Shown in pieces: positions 10,756 to 21,090 of a DNA stretch of 64,000 nucleotides. The notes beneath the pieces were generated by a model. That model was not told where the DNA came from. It searched no databases and saw only the letters and a list, made by a program, of their open reading frames with translations. Both the position numbers and the translations under genes were made by a program. Source of the DNA: Phytophthora hibernalis (lineage: Eukaryota; Oomycota; Peronosporomycetes; Peronosporales; Peronosporaceae). The DNA lies in NCBI GenBank assembly GCA_012656075.1, contig JAAKBF010000208.1:1-64000 (forward strand), read 5' to 3'. The number at the start of each line of letters is the position of its first letter. The first letter of the stretch is position 1.

Positions 10756-12178
10756 TGGTTCGTTTGTAGATGATTGCGATGATGATGGTGAAGCTAGTAC
10801 GTTTACCAACGAGCTGCTAGCCGACAACGATGACGATTGAATCTCGTGGAATATAGAGATGGCTTCAGTATCATCATCGACGATGGATTTCAGTTGCAGC
10901 CATGCGGCGGGTTGTACGCGACGTGGTGCCCCGTTTCGCGTGAAAGTGTCCAAGCGCGCTCTCATCTTGACCAGCGACAGCGGGAACAGTCCGCAAGACT
11001 TGAAATCTCACTCGAGATTGCGTCTGACCTTTGCATCTCCCCAAACCAAGCTTGCCACCTTGATGGCGTCGGCTTTACTGATGTTGAAGTAGCCGTTGTC
11101 ATCGTCCTCCACAAGCTCGCCGATCATGGTGTGGATCTTGCTCTTGAGCGTGGCGAACACTGCAACATCGAGAGGTTGCAACAAATGGGTATCGTTGGGG
11201 GCAGGAAGATGAGCCAAATTTCCAACGCATCAGCAGCATCGACCACGTTAGCCGAGTAGTGAGATCTGCATCCGTCCAGGATCAACACCAGCGGCCGCGG
11301 GATCGAAGCAGGCACTGAACTTGAAAAGAAGTGTAGCAATTCCTTGAAAAGATCCATGTTCATGAATTCCGATGGCGAGGTGGTCACAGCGGCACCAGGA
11401 ACTCCACAAGTCGCCAGCAACTGAGACGAGACGGTCTTGTCAGGTGGGATGAAAGCAGGAGGCACAACGCAACCAACTGCATTCCCGCACGCAATAACCG
11501 TGAGATGAAAGTTTGCGGTTTGACTCCGTTGTCCACACCTTGCTCAATCCACGGACAGCAACCACCTTCTTGCTCGCGAGCTGCTTCTGGAAGGCAGTTT
11601 CGTCCATGTTAAACATCCGCGTGTGGTCGAGTTTCTTCTCGATGATCAGCTTAGCTAGCGTGTTGAACAGGGGGAGAGATCATCAGAAACGTTGCAGTTG
11701 CGCTTCAAGGCAAGCGACTGTGTTGATCTTCCTGTCAGCGAAGGAAAACACTCCTGAAATCGCTTGTACCATCCTTCCCGATACGTTTACCACTGCATAG
11801 CAATGCAACCTCCTGCGCTTTCCGAATGATATCAGACCGGCCAATAGGACGGCTGACGAGCTGCCGTCCGACGGTCCAAAAAGTCGAAGAGATGCTGCTC
11901 AGCTTCTTCGGGGAGAAATGGCTTCGGTCCTAGCCGATCAGCGGTCAGATACATCCCTCCTTTGCAGCCGCCAGCCACTTCCGGGTGGTACGCTCGTGAA
12001 TACCGGAAGCTTCGGCGATTGCGACGATGGAAGAACCCGCCTGAACGAGGGCGATGGTGGCTTGCTTCTTCTTCGTGGTGTAGATACCAACCATGACGCA
12101 CGTTTGGGAATGACTATGCTCAAAGCTATTCTTGCTAACGCTGCACAACCACCACCCAGTTTGTTGCGCTCCCACCAC
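10747..12178 (-). pseudogene. pogo/Tigger-like (Tc1/mariner superfamily) transposase, broken
   Basis: Minus-strand pieces fit one transposase. There is an N-terminal helix-turn-helix (ALVQAGSSIVAIAEASGIHE, RTTRKWLAAAKEG) at about 12070-11950. The first catalytic aspartate lies in RMFNMDETAFQKQLASKK near 11610-11560. The second lies in LVLILDGCRSHYS near 11290-11255. QPLDVAVFATLKSKIH follows near 11175-11130 and a C-terminal tail ends at 10747. There is a frame change between LIFLPP and HLPAPND near 11210, and an in-frame TGA after NLE at 11008-11010. The family cuts and pastes DNA at TA sites. Terminal repeats of this copy could not be fixed. Confidence 0.8.
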
Positions 12179-12239
12179 CAGTTATCCCGCCAAAAAAACT
12201 TTATAGCTTTGTTTAGGTTTCGTACTTAAAATGTTTTGA

Positions 12240-12629
12240 CGAATGATATGCAGGGAAGCGGAAAGCAGCCTAGTTATTGGTATAAACACTCCCGGCCTTG
12301 AATTGACCAAACGGCCTCCGACTGACCGTTCCCCTCTGGTAGCAGTATGACTTTCTACGATCGCGTTTCTGGTTGAATAGTTAACCCTTTCGTGGTCAAA
12401 CGCCGCGTTTCCTTGTTTTCAGTTAAGTACGAGAGTGTACCCATGTAAAACGCAGCAAATGCTTCGTTTTACGATTTAAGTACGATTTAAGCGGGGAACT
12501 TAAAACGTAAACTACACAATCATATCCAAATTGAAGATTAGACGTCGCCCTTTCGCAGCCCTAAAACGCAGCAAAATGCTTCATTTTACATGTAAATGAC
12601 TTAAGTTTGTATTACACAGTAACGAAAGG
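12240..12629. other. AT-rich stretch without gene
   Basis: It contains two related short hairpin-like units (AAAACGCAGCAAATGCTT at about 12449 and a variant at about 12563). No coding signal was seen. Confidence 0.5.
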
Positions 12630-12960
12630 TGTAGCGGTACTAGAAGAGTGACCGAATCACTCTTCCGAGATGGATACATTTCGACTCCGCGTCACAAATG
12701 AGGTGGGACACACCATGGGCACGTCATCGACGTGCCACAGCCAACAGTTCATATTACATATAAGATAAACTATAGGTTACTTAGAAATTGTATTACAGAC
12801 CAATTTAAGGTACACATATAAATACACTTAGTATTTAAACTACGCTATTCCAGCCACTCAGCTCCCGGAGACCAGGAGCTCGTGAACTGCCGTTCACTAA
12901 GAGTTTGTATTCTCTTGAAGCTACGCTTCCTCAAACTAGGTGCTTGTGTTACCCGTCACA
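12630..12960 (+). repeat. 5' LTR of a second gypsy element (about 331 bp)
   Basis: It starts TGTAGCGGTAC and ends CCGTCACA two bases before a TGGTAGCA primer site. A TATA-like ACATATAAATACA lies near 12817. The right boundary is well placed; the left is inferred from the TG start and is less sure. No 3' partner was found downstream of 17.1 kb. Confidence 0.55.
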
Positions 12961-12962
12961 CT

Positions 12963-12977
12963 TGGTAGCACTTGTAG
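12963..12977 (+). other. Primer binding site of the second gypsy element
   Basis: TGGTAGCACTTG follows the LTR after CT. The first eight bases match the complement expected for a tRNA ending TGCTACCA; the rest has diverged. Confidence 0.5.
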
Positions 12978-13257
12978 TCAATCCTACATCTAAGCTGGCA
13001 GATTGAACTACCTGATCCTCTGTGGCCTCAAGAAGTGAGCCAACATGGTTTGCAATGAGTTCCCTCACTTGACCGACTCGCAGTTCGAGTCGGTCCGGAA
13101 GATGGCATGCATCTTCGGAAGAGATGCCTTGTAGAGCTTGGGAATGCCAACGCATGCCGATCAGGTCGAACGTGTGAGTGCGTTCGACGCCTTTGAACGA
13201 GGCTCATCGCCCATGCGCAGGGCAACATACAGACCCGACCTTCGGTGCTAAGGCTGA

Positions 13258-13864
13258 TGCAGCTCAAGCCGTTGAGACTGAAGGTTCAGTCATATGACGG
13301 GAAGGAAGGAGAAAATCTTCACTTCTGGACTCGAGAAGTCGTGCTTGCGATGGGCGCAGCGAAGCGTCGGGACGAAGATCGGACTCGGTGACGACTCTCT
13401 CGGCGCCGCTGCCAGAAGAATGCTATCATATCTTCGAAGGCGAGACTGACCGCAAGGTCAAGTCCGGATCGGTCCAACTAGAGGTCCTGTCAGAGATGTC
13501 AGCGCTTCTGAATCTCGAAGAAATGTTGATGAGCGACTTTCTGGTCGATCTGAAGGCCGGCGGAATTTCGGAGATGGTATTCCTACAACCGGAGTCCACT
13601 CCTGAACAAGCGAACGCTTCACCTGTTATGGACGAAGACGTCCTGGAGGAGTTCAGGAAGCAGCGCGCAACGCGATTGGGTTCTGATATTCTCAAGAACC
13701 CGAATGACCCGGCTTACGCCTTGGTTCAGGAAATCTCGGATGTGGTGTCTAAGGACACTCCTCCATCTCAACTGCCTCCCGATCGAGGGGTCCGGCACGA
13801 GATTGACCTCGTGTCTGGCACGAAGTACTGCGTCACCAGACAGTGGCCACTGCCTCTTGAGTAG
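13258..13864 (+). pseudogene. gag remnant and pre-RT linker of the second gypsy element
   Basis: An ATG at 13258 opens QSYDGKEGENLHFWTREVVL, the typical start of an oomycete gypsy gag. After some 130 bases the frame jumps to a linker (13388-13864) ending VVSKDTPPSQLPPDRGVRHE, which normally lies just before RT. Most of gag and the protease therefore appear deleted. The linker frame closes with a TAG at 13862 where the family continues into RT. Confidence 0.75.
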
Positions 13865-14550
13865 TGCGAGGTCATTGATGCCTTCTTTGCCGCCAAGGCG
13901 AAGGTAGGCATGGTAATCAAAGGCCCCGCACTCAACGCCCACGTTCTGCTCTCGCAACCCGAAGGGGAAGTGACGTCTGCTTCACACTTATAACAGTCTG
14001 AACAGCGCGGTGTGCCGGCCCAGACACCCATCCTCAAAAGATGTGTTGTTAAACAACATGGCCGGTTGTAAGCTATATAGCGCACTGGATCTGGTAGACG
14101 GGTATTACCAGATCCTGATGCGTCAAAGCGACATACCGCTCACCGCGGTCAGCACCCATAGCGGGATGATTTGGGAATGGCTAGTGATGCCGCAGGGCCT
14201 GTCCAATGCACCAGCGACTTTCAATCGCTTGGTCACGCAGCTGTTCTGACCCTTACGCGCCTTCACGCAGACGTACTTCGACGACATCTTCGTCCATAGC
14301 CGTGCCGAGGATGGCAAATCGGCTATTGAGATGCATCTTGAGCATCTCCGTCGAGTTTTCGAGGTCATGAGAGCCAAGAAGCTCTATACCAACATCGACA
14401 AGTGTGTCTTTGCCGCCGGAGAAATCAAGGTTTTCGGCTGTTTTGTCAGCAACGTCGGCGTTCGGGCTGACCCCGAAAAGGTCCGATCCATCTCAGTCTG
14501 GCCGACTCTAAGTTCTCAAAAGGACCTGTGCAAGTACAGTGCGGGATAGA
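13865..14550 (+). pseudogene. Reverse transcriptase of the second gypsy element
   Basis: Blocks in order are AGCKLYSALDLVDGYYQILM, WLVMPQGLSNAPATFNRL, the active site TYFDDIFVHS (14275-14304, both aspartates intact) and IDKCVFAAGEIKVFGCFVS. A TGA at 14247-14249 splits PATFNRLVTQLF from PLRAF, and the sequence near 14510-14540 has lost the segment between SSQKDL and KYSAG. It is recognisably Ty3/gypsy but not translatable through. Confidence 0.85.
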
Positions 14551-16012
14551 CCGGGCTGGCAAAGCCCTTGTCCGATTTGTTTTTGTTATAAAATCCATTG
14601 GCTGGCGCTGGGAAAGCCTCGACCAGGGTGCATTTGACAGCATCAAGGCGAGCCTTCAGTGCGCGCCGGTCCTGGCTCTACCGGACGATATGAAGCTGTT
14701 CAGTGTCGTCTGCGACGCACCCGACTATGCAATCGGCTGCGCGCTGCTGCCAAATGACGAGGACGGACACGAGCGAGCTGTTTCGTACCAATCCAGGCAG
14801 CTTAAGGCAGCCGAGAGGAACTATTCTGTGCACGACAAGAAGCTCCTCGCAATGAAGTACACCCTGGTGAAGTTCCGTGTGCATCTTCTTGGCCCAGCAC
14901 CCTTTGTGATCTACACCGATCAGGCGTCCTTGCGGACGGCGACTAACTCGCCACACCTGTCGCAGCGAATGGCTCGGTGGCTGTCGCTCTTCACTGAATA
15001 CAACTTCCGCGTTGAATACAAGCCTGGCAAGTTGGACGTGCTTGCCGACGCGCTGTCACTTCGCCCAGACTACGAACTGGCTCATATTACGAGAGCCACG
15101 AGTGATCTTTACGATCGGATAAGCCTGGCGTTTCGGGACGACGAGACGCTTGCACCTATTGCCAGCTACCTCTCTGCAGGTAAAGAGGCCAAGCTAACAT
15201 GGCTCTCACCGAGGAAGCGTTCGCACCTACACCGCTATGAGTGGTCGGACGGGCTGCTCTACTTCCGGGTAGACCCAGCCGACCCTCCCCGGGTAGTCAT
15301 TGCGAACGACGAAGATCTGAAGTATGGCATGCTTCTTGAGGCGTACGACACGCCATCAGGAGTCCACCTTGCCCGGGAGAAGACGTTCCTCTGCTTGTCA
15401 ACGCACTCCTGGTGGGCCCACATGTACAAGTGGGTTGCCACGTACGACAAGACATGTGAAACATGTCAGCGTGTGAAGCCCCGGGCCACGCTTCGGCTCC
15501 TCTTCAGAATATGCCTGTCCCGGCGGACTGCTGGAAGTCAATGAGCCTTGACTTCGTCTTCGGACTACCGGCTGACGCCCAATGCAACACTGGCATCCTA
15601 GTGTTTGTCTGCCGTCTGAGCAAGATGGTACATCTCGCTCCGGTCCCCGATACGGTGACAGAGGAACAGACTGCACAGATGTTCCTCGATGGCGTGCTCC
15701 GCTATCATGGTCTCCGAGTAACCATTGTCTCCAATCGAGACCGCGCTTCACGGCCGGGTTCTGGAAGACCCTGTTCCAATTACCGGAACCAGACTTCTGA
15801 TGTTCACCGCGGACGATCCCAAGACGAATGGCCAGACGGAGCGGGTTAACCGCGTCCTTGAAGACACGCTTCGGAGTGTCTGTGCGGATTCTCCGGGCAC
15901 TTTGTCGGACCGCCTGCATATGGTTGAGTTTGCGCTCAACAATGCGGTCCACGCGTCGACCGGGTTTACCCCGTTCTACCTGAACGGGCTGCGGCAGTCC
16001 AAGTGCCTGTGA
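14528..16012 (+). pseudogene. RNase H and integrase of the second gypsy element
   Basis: The long frame 14528-15544 carries RNase H (FSVVCDAPDYAIGCALL, SYQSRQLKAAERNYSVHDK, FVIYTDQASLRT, then KLDVLADALS). The integrase zinc module follows (HLAREKTFLCL, WWAHMYKWV, TCETCQRVKP). The integrase core continues from 15541 (LDFVFGLPADAQCNTGILVF, CRLSKMVHLAPV, then HGLRVTIVSNRD). After a small deletion the glutamate block (TNGQTERVNRVLEDTLRSVC) lies at 15825-15885 in another frame. At least two frame breaks disable it. Confidence 0.87.
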
Positions 16013-16076
16013 CACTGCGGGGGCTCTGCGGCTTCCATCGTAAGGGAGAGAGGCTCGGAAAGCTCTTTCCTTCCAA

Positions 16077-16745
16077 GTGCCGGACGTGACACCGGTCTCA
16101 TTGCGAAAGCAATTGAAGACCTTTGTCGATGAAAGGCTCAATATCATAAGCCGGGTTAGGGATGATATGGCTACCGCCCAAGATAAACAAAAGGAGTATT
16201 CTGACAAACATGGAAGAGGAAACATTAACGTGTTTAATGTGGGAGACTTGGTCCTACTTGAAACTAGAAAATTACCACTAAATCTGGTAAGCTCCGTTGG
16301 TAGCAACAAACTGAAGCACCGCTTCATTGAACCGTTCATGATCCTGGCCAGGCATGGTGCGGCCTGCACGGTCGTCTTGCTTAAGTCGATGACGACGCAC
16401 CCAACGTTCTATGTGGGTCGTCTGAAGACGTATCACGATCCTCAAGGCGACGGCGCTCATACGGAAGAGGAGGCGGTCCCGCAAGGGCGACATCACCTCC
16501 ACGAAGCGGGACGGGGTCTCAGTTGGCGGCCAACCAGGAAGAATACGGCCGCTGAAAAGAGGCCTGGTCTTACATCGGCTGCGGGTATGACGGGCTCCCA
16601 CCAAACGAAGGGCCGTACGCGTACGGGCCGTATTGATACGGCTGCGCGTACGCTTAAGTCTGTGGTTGAGGCTGGGGCTGAGCCGAATCTCGAGAATGAG
16701 TCTCCTGAGGAAGACGCGAGTTCAACTTGCGTCGGAGCTCGGTAA
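16077..16745 (+). pseudogene. Integrase C-terminus with SH3/chromodomain-like tail
   Basis: The frame reads KQKEYSDKHGRGNINVFNVG, DLVLLETRKLPL and KLKHRFIEPFMIL, then HPTFYVGRLKTYHD. This is the C-terminal DNA-binding part of a gypsy integrase, the last module typically being chromodomain-like. It continues the element after a frame break at about 16015-16076. Confidence 0.75.
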
Positions 16746-16974
16746 TCTCCCCGCGGAGATTATCACGATCAAGCTCGGTCATCCACCGGTCCACACGCGT
16801 GTGGATGTCGCCCACTTCGCGGCGCATGTCCAACGAGGAAACTTGCAGGGCCTCAAGAGCCCCGCGCTTCCCGGACTGCGCAGCGGTCTGTCCACCAGAG
16901 CCAAGACCCAAAGCGATCTCAAGGACGTACACCCGGTCGCGAAGATCTCGGATCTCATCCTGCTGGACAAGCAC
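16654..16974 (-). CDS. Antisense coiled-coil ORF at the 3' end of the second gypsy element
   Basis: A minus-strand frame of 106 residues lies opposite the end of the integrase tail. It starts MLVQQDEIRDLRDRVYVLEI and continues with heptad-like repeats (LDMRREVGDIHTRVDRWMTE, LRGEITELRRKL), ending in a PQPQPQ tail. It resembles the coiled-coil head seen in some retrotransposon gag proteins, so it may belong to another element in opposite orientation rather than being an antisense gene. I do not recognise it with certainty. Confidence 0.35.
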   Translation of the reverse strand: MLVQQDEIRDLRDRVYVLEIALGLGSGGQTAAQSGKRGALEALQVSSLDMRREVGDIHTRVDRWMTELDRDNLRGEITELRRKLNSRLPQETHSRDSAQPQPQPQT

Positions 16975-17145
16975 GGACGAGTTCCTGGATCGAGGCGCCT
17001 CTGTCGCGCCGGAGCCTCGTACTCAAATGCGTGCGAGGCCTCCGCCGGCCCTCCTTGATCGTAATGGGAGACCCACTACCACGTTGAGCGAGCCACCCCC
17101 ACCAGAGGCGCCGCCAAGGAAGCGCCAACTCTAGGTAAAGTGGCG

Positions 17146-17640
17146 GGGTTAGCCCACGTTACAGAACGCACGGGAGTCGATTGAACGGTTCCAGGTTGAC
17201 TGCCCGAAGGCTGTCGGGGTCTGGGAACAGGCCCGACGGCAGCTTCGTAAGTAGTCCTGGTCTTCTTGGCTGAATGCGATGGTATAGCAACAGCAGTCGC
17301 AACGCTGTACCTGCGCTCGTCATGAGCGCTGATCCTGGCTTTAGGCCGGAGCTCCTCCTTGACCTGTAAGCTGACGCTTACTGATCAGATAAGCGAACTC
17401 AATGCGAAAGTCACGCTGCAGATACGAGAATCACTTAGCCGTCTCCTGCTCGCCAGGCTAGCTTGGCCAAGTTGGTTCAGATCCGTTAGCCGCTGCTTGA
17501 ACGTACATTCGGCATTATTCGTGAAAAACCTTAAGGGTATGTACTGCTACGCTTCCTATCACTGCACTTTACGATGATACCATTTTTATTTGGTAACGAT
17601 GGCGTGCGTGTTGGTACCGTTGGTCCAGCAGCCTTCGAAC
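17146..17640. other. Stretch without recognisable gene
   Basis: No frame with a domain. The expected 3' LTR of the second gypsy element is not visible here. Confidence 0.5.
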
Positions 17641-17649
17641 GCCGACTTG

Positions 17650-18148
17650 CAAAACGCGATGTACAACGGCTAACTGCATACAGTCTTCGTGACGGGCACG
17701 ATCTGTTTCACAGACGATGGATGTATCGTGTGGTGCCGACACCATTGCCCTGGGTCGTGGAAAGACCCCGATACGTCCCTCGATTTTCAAGTTGCTCGAC
17801 CCCGGGTACAGCCCCGACACGCGAATCAACGTCGTGCCTGACTCCTAGTCCCCTTCGGTGGCCATGACAGGCCGTATCCTAACTCCACTCAAGGACGGTG
17901 ATCTGGAGCGAATCTTGCCGTCCCTGTGGAGCTCGGCGTGTACTCTGCATAACGCCATCACGTCTGTGCGTCGGGTGGCGGAGTGGGGCATCGGGAGGAT
18001 GCAGATGGTCTACAGTCGCCTGAACCTTCCTCTTCCGTTTGACCACGAGCTATGCGGACGCAGAATTCACAGCTTATTCCGCATGGCGAACTACCGTGTG
18101 CGCACGGTAGGGAGCTCGCAGATTCGTACGACATTATGGGAGAAATGA
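17650..18148 (+). pseudogene. PIF/Harbinger nuclease fragment
   Basis: The plus strand reads NAMYNG, stop, LHTVFVTGTICF, DGCIVW, CPGSWKD, then in another frame SVRRVAEWGIGRMQMVYSRL and LFRMANYRVRTVGSSQIRT. The same blocks occur in the relic at 27.9-29.1 kb (YNGWLYSVYVTGTFCF, CPGSWND, SAEWGM, LFRLSNYRVRSVG). This is the C-terminal half of a DDE_Tnp_4-type nuclease. The N-terminal half is missing and several stops are present. Confidence 0.7.
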
Positions 18149-18149
18149 A

Positions 18150-18683
18150 TGCAACCAGAAAATGCATCCTGCATCAGACATAATGTTCTGCAAATGCAGG
18201 ACCATTGTAGGGCACTTTAGCTTAGGACAATACGCAGGACACTTTACATGCCGAACGGAAACTAAAAAAAGGAGGCGATGCATAGGTTTAAGATCCCATA
18301 CAGATTTGTCCTTGCGAATGTGAAAACCAAAGAGGCCTCAGAGAGACCGTTTGCAACCGAAGCGAAGCGGAGGTCTGCAATGGTCGGCGCGTGGGCCGGA
18401 GTAGTTGCCCTGACAAGGAGTTATTTTTTCCTAGACACCGTGCCTGGCCGAAGCCGAGGACTTAGTGTAAGGAGTAAGGACGCAGAGCGTCGCCCCCGCA
18501 GCGCCGTCGCTAAGTCCGCAGTCGAGAGCCAATGCGCGAGTGTCCGCCCCGATTGGAATGTACCAACGCCTTGCCCGCCATGAGCGAAGCGAAATTGGCG
18601 GTGCAAAAGAGGAGCTCGCGACGTTAGCGTCCAAGTGCCAATGCGCAAATGTCAGTCCTTGAAGAACGCAATGCTAATTCAAT
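18150..18683. other. Stretch without recognisable gene
   Basis: Repeated GCAGGAC-like words near 18170-18240 could be remnants of a terminal repeat. No coding evidence. Confidence 0.4.
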
Positions 18684-18764
18684 GTCCTGCAGATCTCAGT
18701 TTCGTTTTGACTTGTATTGAATATTCTACAGTAGGGTAAGAAGTAAAACTGAGGTCTGTAGGAC
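18684..18764. repeat. Imperfect hairpin, 19-bp arms
   Basis: GTCCTGCAGATCTCAGTTT at 18684 pairs with AAACTGAGGTCTGTAGGAC ending at 18764, two mismatches. It looks like a small MITE or a terminal repeat pair. Confidence 0.8.
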
Positions 18765-18858
18765 TTGTGCAGGATGTATTAATAACTTTTGCAGGGTCGA
18801 CACTATAATTTTCTTCGTAATAACGTACATGAAATTGTTTTTATTTTCTTCTTCTCAC

Positions 18859-19275
18859 TTATTGTTGACGAGGAACAGGGCGTACGCAAAGGCCGTAGAG
18901 GAAAAACTTGTCAGGAACAGGTAAAGTTGTTGATATGTATGAAGTACACGGCCACCGCGCCGGTACGAAATCGTCAAGATGCTGTGATGGGACGGCGGTC
19001 GCACCGAGAAGCTGCAGCTCCATTCGCTCGACCACTTTCTTTGTGTCTGCGTTCGACCTTATCAGTCGCTCGTAGCGTACACGGGAGACTGGCGCGATGA
19101 TCAGTACGCAGAGGCAGATGACGTGGTCGAGCGTATGGAGCTGCAGCTTGGTGAGACCGCCGTTCGTTTCGGCGAGGTTCGCAACCTCTGGATGGACTTG
19201 GACGCGGTGTTGTCCGTGTCGGTGTCTCCAGAATGATCGGCGACGACGTTGTTGGACTGGAGCGTAAAGAATCAT
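18859..19275 (-). CDS. Unrecognised open frame
   Basis: A 138-residue minus-strand frame without a trustworthy start. The central part (LTKLQLHTLDHVICLCVLII, then VRYERLIRSNADTKKVVERM and ELQLLGATAVPSQHLDDFVP) looks like genuine protein. The first 30 residues and last 30 look like read-through. It may be the 3' part of a decayed gene. No function is offered. Confidence 0.3.
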   Translation of the reverse strand: MILYAPVQQRRRRSFWRHRHGQHRVQVHPEVANLAETNGGLTKLQLHTLDHVICLCVLIIAPVSRVRYERLIRSNADTKKVVERMELQLLGATAVPSQHLDDFVPARWPCTSYISTTLPVPDKFFLYGLCVRPVPRQQ

Positions 19276-19441
19276 ACGTCAGCGACGCCTGTGGAGGTGG
19301 CGGCTCGTCTGGAGTCGGTGCTGAGCTCGTCTCGCTCGGAGCCTGGCGCTTGCATTGGCCTCGGGGAGTCGCCGTGCCCGTTTCGCTGCTGCGCAACATC
19401 GCGCCGCGGACCAGACGCGACGTTCGGCGGGGTGGTCTCAT

Positions 19442-20640
19442 CGTTGCTGAAGGTGTCGTTGATACAGCGACGCCTTTAGTGCAGTGTTGAGTAAGTCAGG
19501 TGCACTATTGTGCCTGCGCAGGACCAAAATTATGTCGTGTAGGAATATGCAGAAATCTCACTACCGTATGGTAGGAGTACCACCAACAACACTCACTTCC
19601 CTTGTAATGGTCAACGAGCGTTGGGTCAATACCTTAAGACCAGGAACGATCCCTTACACCGGGTTGGCTGTAAACCCTCTGTACACCTAGGTTGTATTAG
19701 GCCAACCCAATAACCTGCACCATTAGACACGAGCGAGGGCTACTATGCAATATTGCGCTTTCGCGCGAGCCCCCGCAGTCCCTCAGAAGGAAGGGTACCG
19801 GCTGTCAAGCATAATACGGGTTTGCCGAGGTAAAACCTCGGCGGGTAGTAAATGTGTATGGAACACTCGGTTCCACTATAATATATGGGAGACGACACTC
19901 CTTGTCTCTCCCAACACTCGGCCACTCTAATCTCTTGGACTGGTCAGCAACAAACCCTCGGTCAATGTACCTTGAGCTCGCTGACAGGCATCCCACGTAG
20001 ACGAGCGTATCCAGACCCAAAGATAAGCTAATTAGACTTACCGGAGACGAACTTGACCCTTGGTGACTTGTGGGGAAGACTGCTGATTTATTTCTGTTGA
20101 TATATGGCTCTGAAAGCCTCTGTAGTCAATCCTATAGCTAGTCCTATACGTAAATACAAATATCCAGTGTGACCTGATCCCAGTATGTGATCCCGTATCC
20201 GCACTATAAGACAGGTACGAAACTGAAATGGGTACAAACGAGGTCGGCCGGGAATTTATTATACCCGACCGAGGCCTCGATCACTAAACTGCCCCGATCA
20301 CTGCCGCGCGGGGAATGTAATTCGCCAATCAGAGCACGCTGGTCACTTTCCTTCAGCAAGGGCAACCTTGCCGACTGGCGACCGAGCGCTCAAACCCAAC
20401 GCCACAATTAGGTTAGTAGTGAAAGCCAGCAGTGCCCGCATGCAGCTAGCCGCAAACGTAACGTTCCAACCGGAGATCTGGTCGACTTCGCGCCTTTGGG
20501 CGAAGATTTGAAAGTGAGCAACTTTTCGATCTGGTGGAAGATATATGCCCAGCAGAATGTATGACGCATATGAAGGAGTGATGGTCGACATCGTTTAATA
20601 TGGCTACATGGCATCTAGGGGTAGGGCAGCTTATTGAGAG
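19442..20640. other. Non-coding, LTR-like sequence
   Basis: It begins near TGTTGAGTAAG at 19485 and contains TGTAGTCAATCCTA at 20123, a word also found right after the primer site of the second gypsy element (12976). It could be a decayed solo LTR, but no paired ends or target duplication were found. Confidence 0.3.
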
Positions 20641-21090
20641 GTAGTATCAAATCCCGCCAAATTGGCTATCAGATATCAGGTTCGATAGGTATCAGATTTA
20701 CTCTTTTAAATATTTAACTTACTATCGGTGGATCGATTTTGTACCTGATATAGCAGTGCATCAGATGTGTCCGGTATCTTTTCAGGTTAATCTGTACATG
20801 TATTCATTTCTTTATGTATTAACCAATCAAAATATGTCACACTGCTTTTTAAAGTTGTCAGTGCCAAAAAGCAACACCGTTTGTATCGACCATTAAAATG
20901 CTTATAACGTTACGTAAATACTAGTACCGGAAGTTGTAAAAGATTGTATTAAATGTAAAATTCAGTTTAAACACTTGTGCTAAAATTTCGCCACAGACTT
21001 TGATTTAAAAATCAGTTTAAACAAGAGTAGCTGGTCGCCACAGACTTTGATGTGTCATTCCTGGACCCCCTCGCAAGTGGTAAGAATATC
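20641..21090. other. Upstream region of the acyltransferase gene
   Basis: AT-rich, with a direct repeat of CGCCACAGACTTTGAT at about 20991 and 21037. No upstream exon could be shown. Confidence 0.4.

Noticed and set aside
15398..16369. 323-residue minus-strand frame
   Set aside because: It overlaps recognisable integrase on the plus strand and has no domain of its own.
19485..20600. Solo LTR
   Set aside because: No matching ends or target duplication could be found, so it is listed only as LTR-like sequence.
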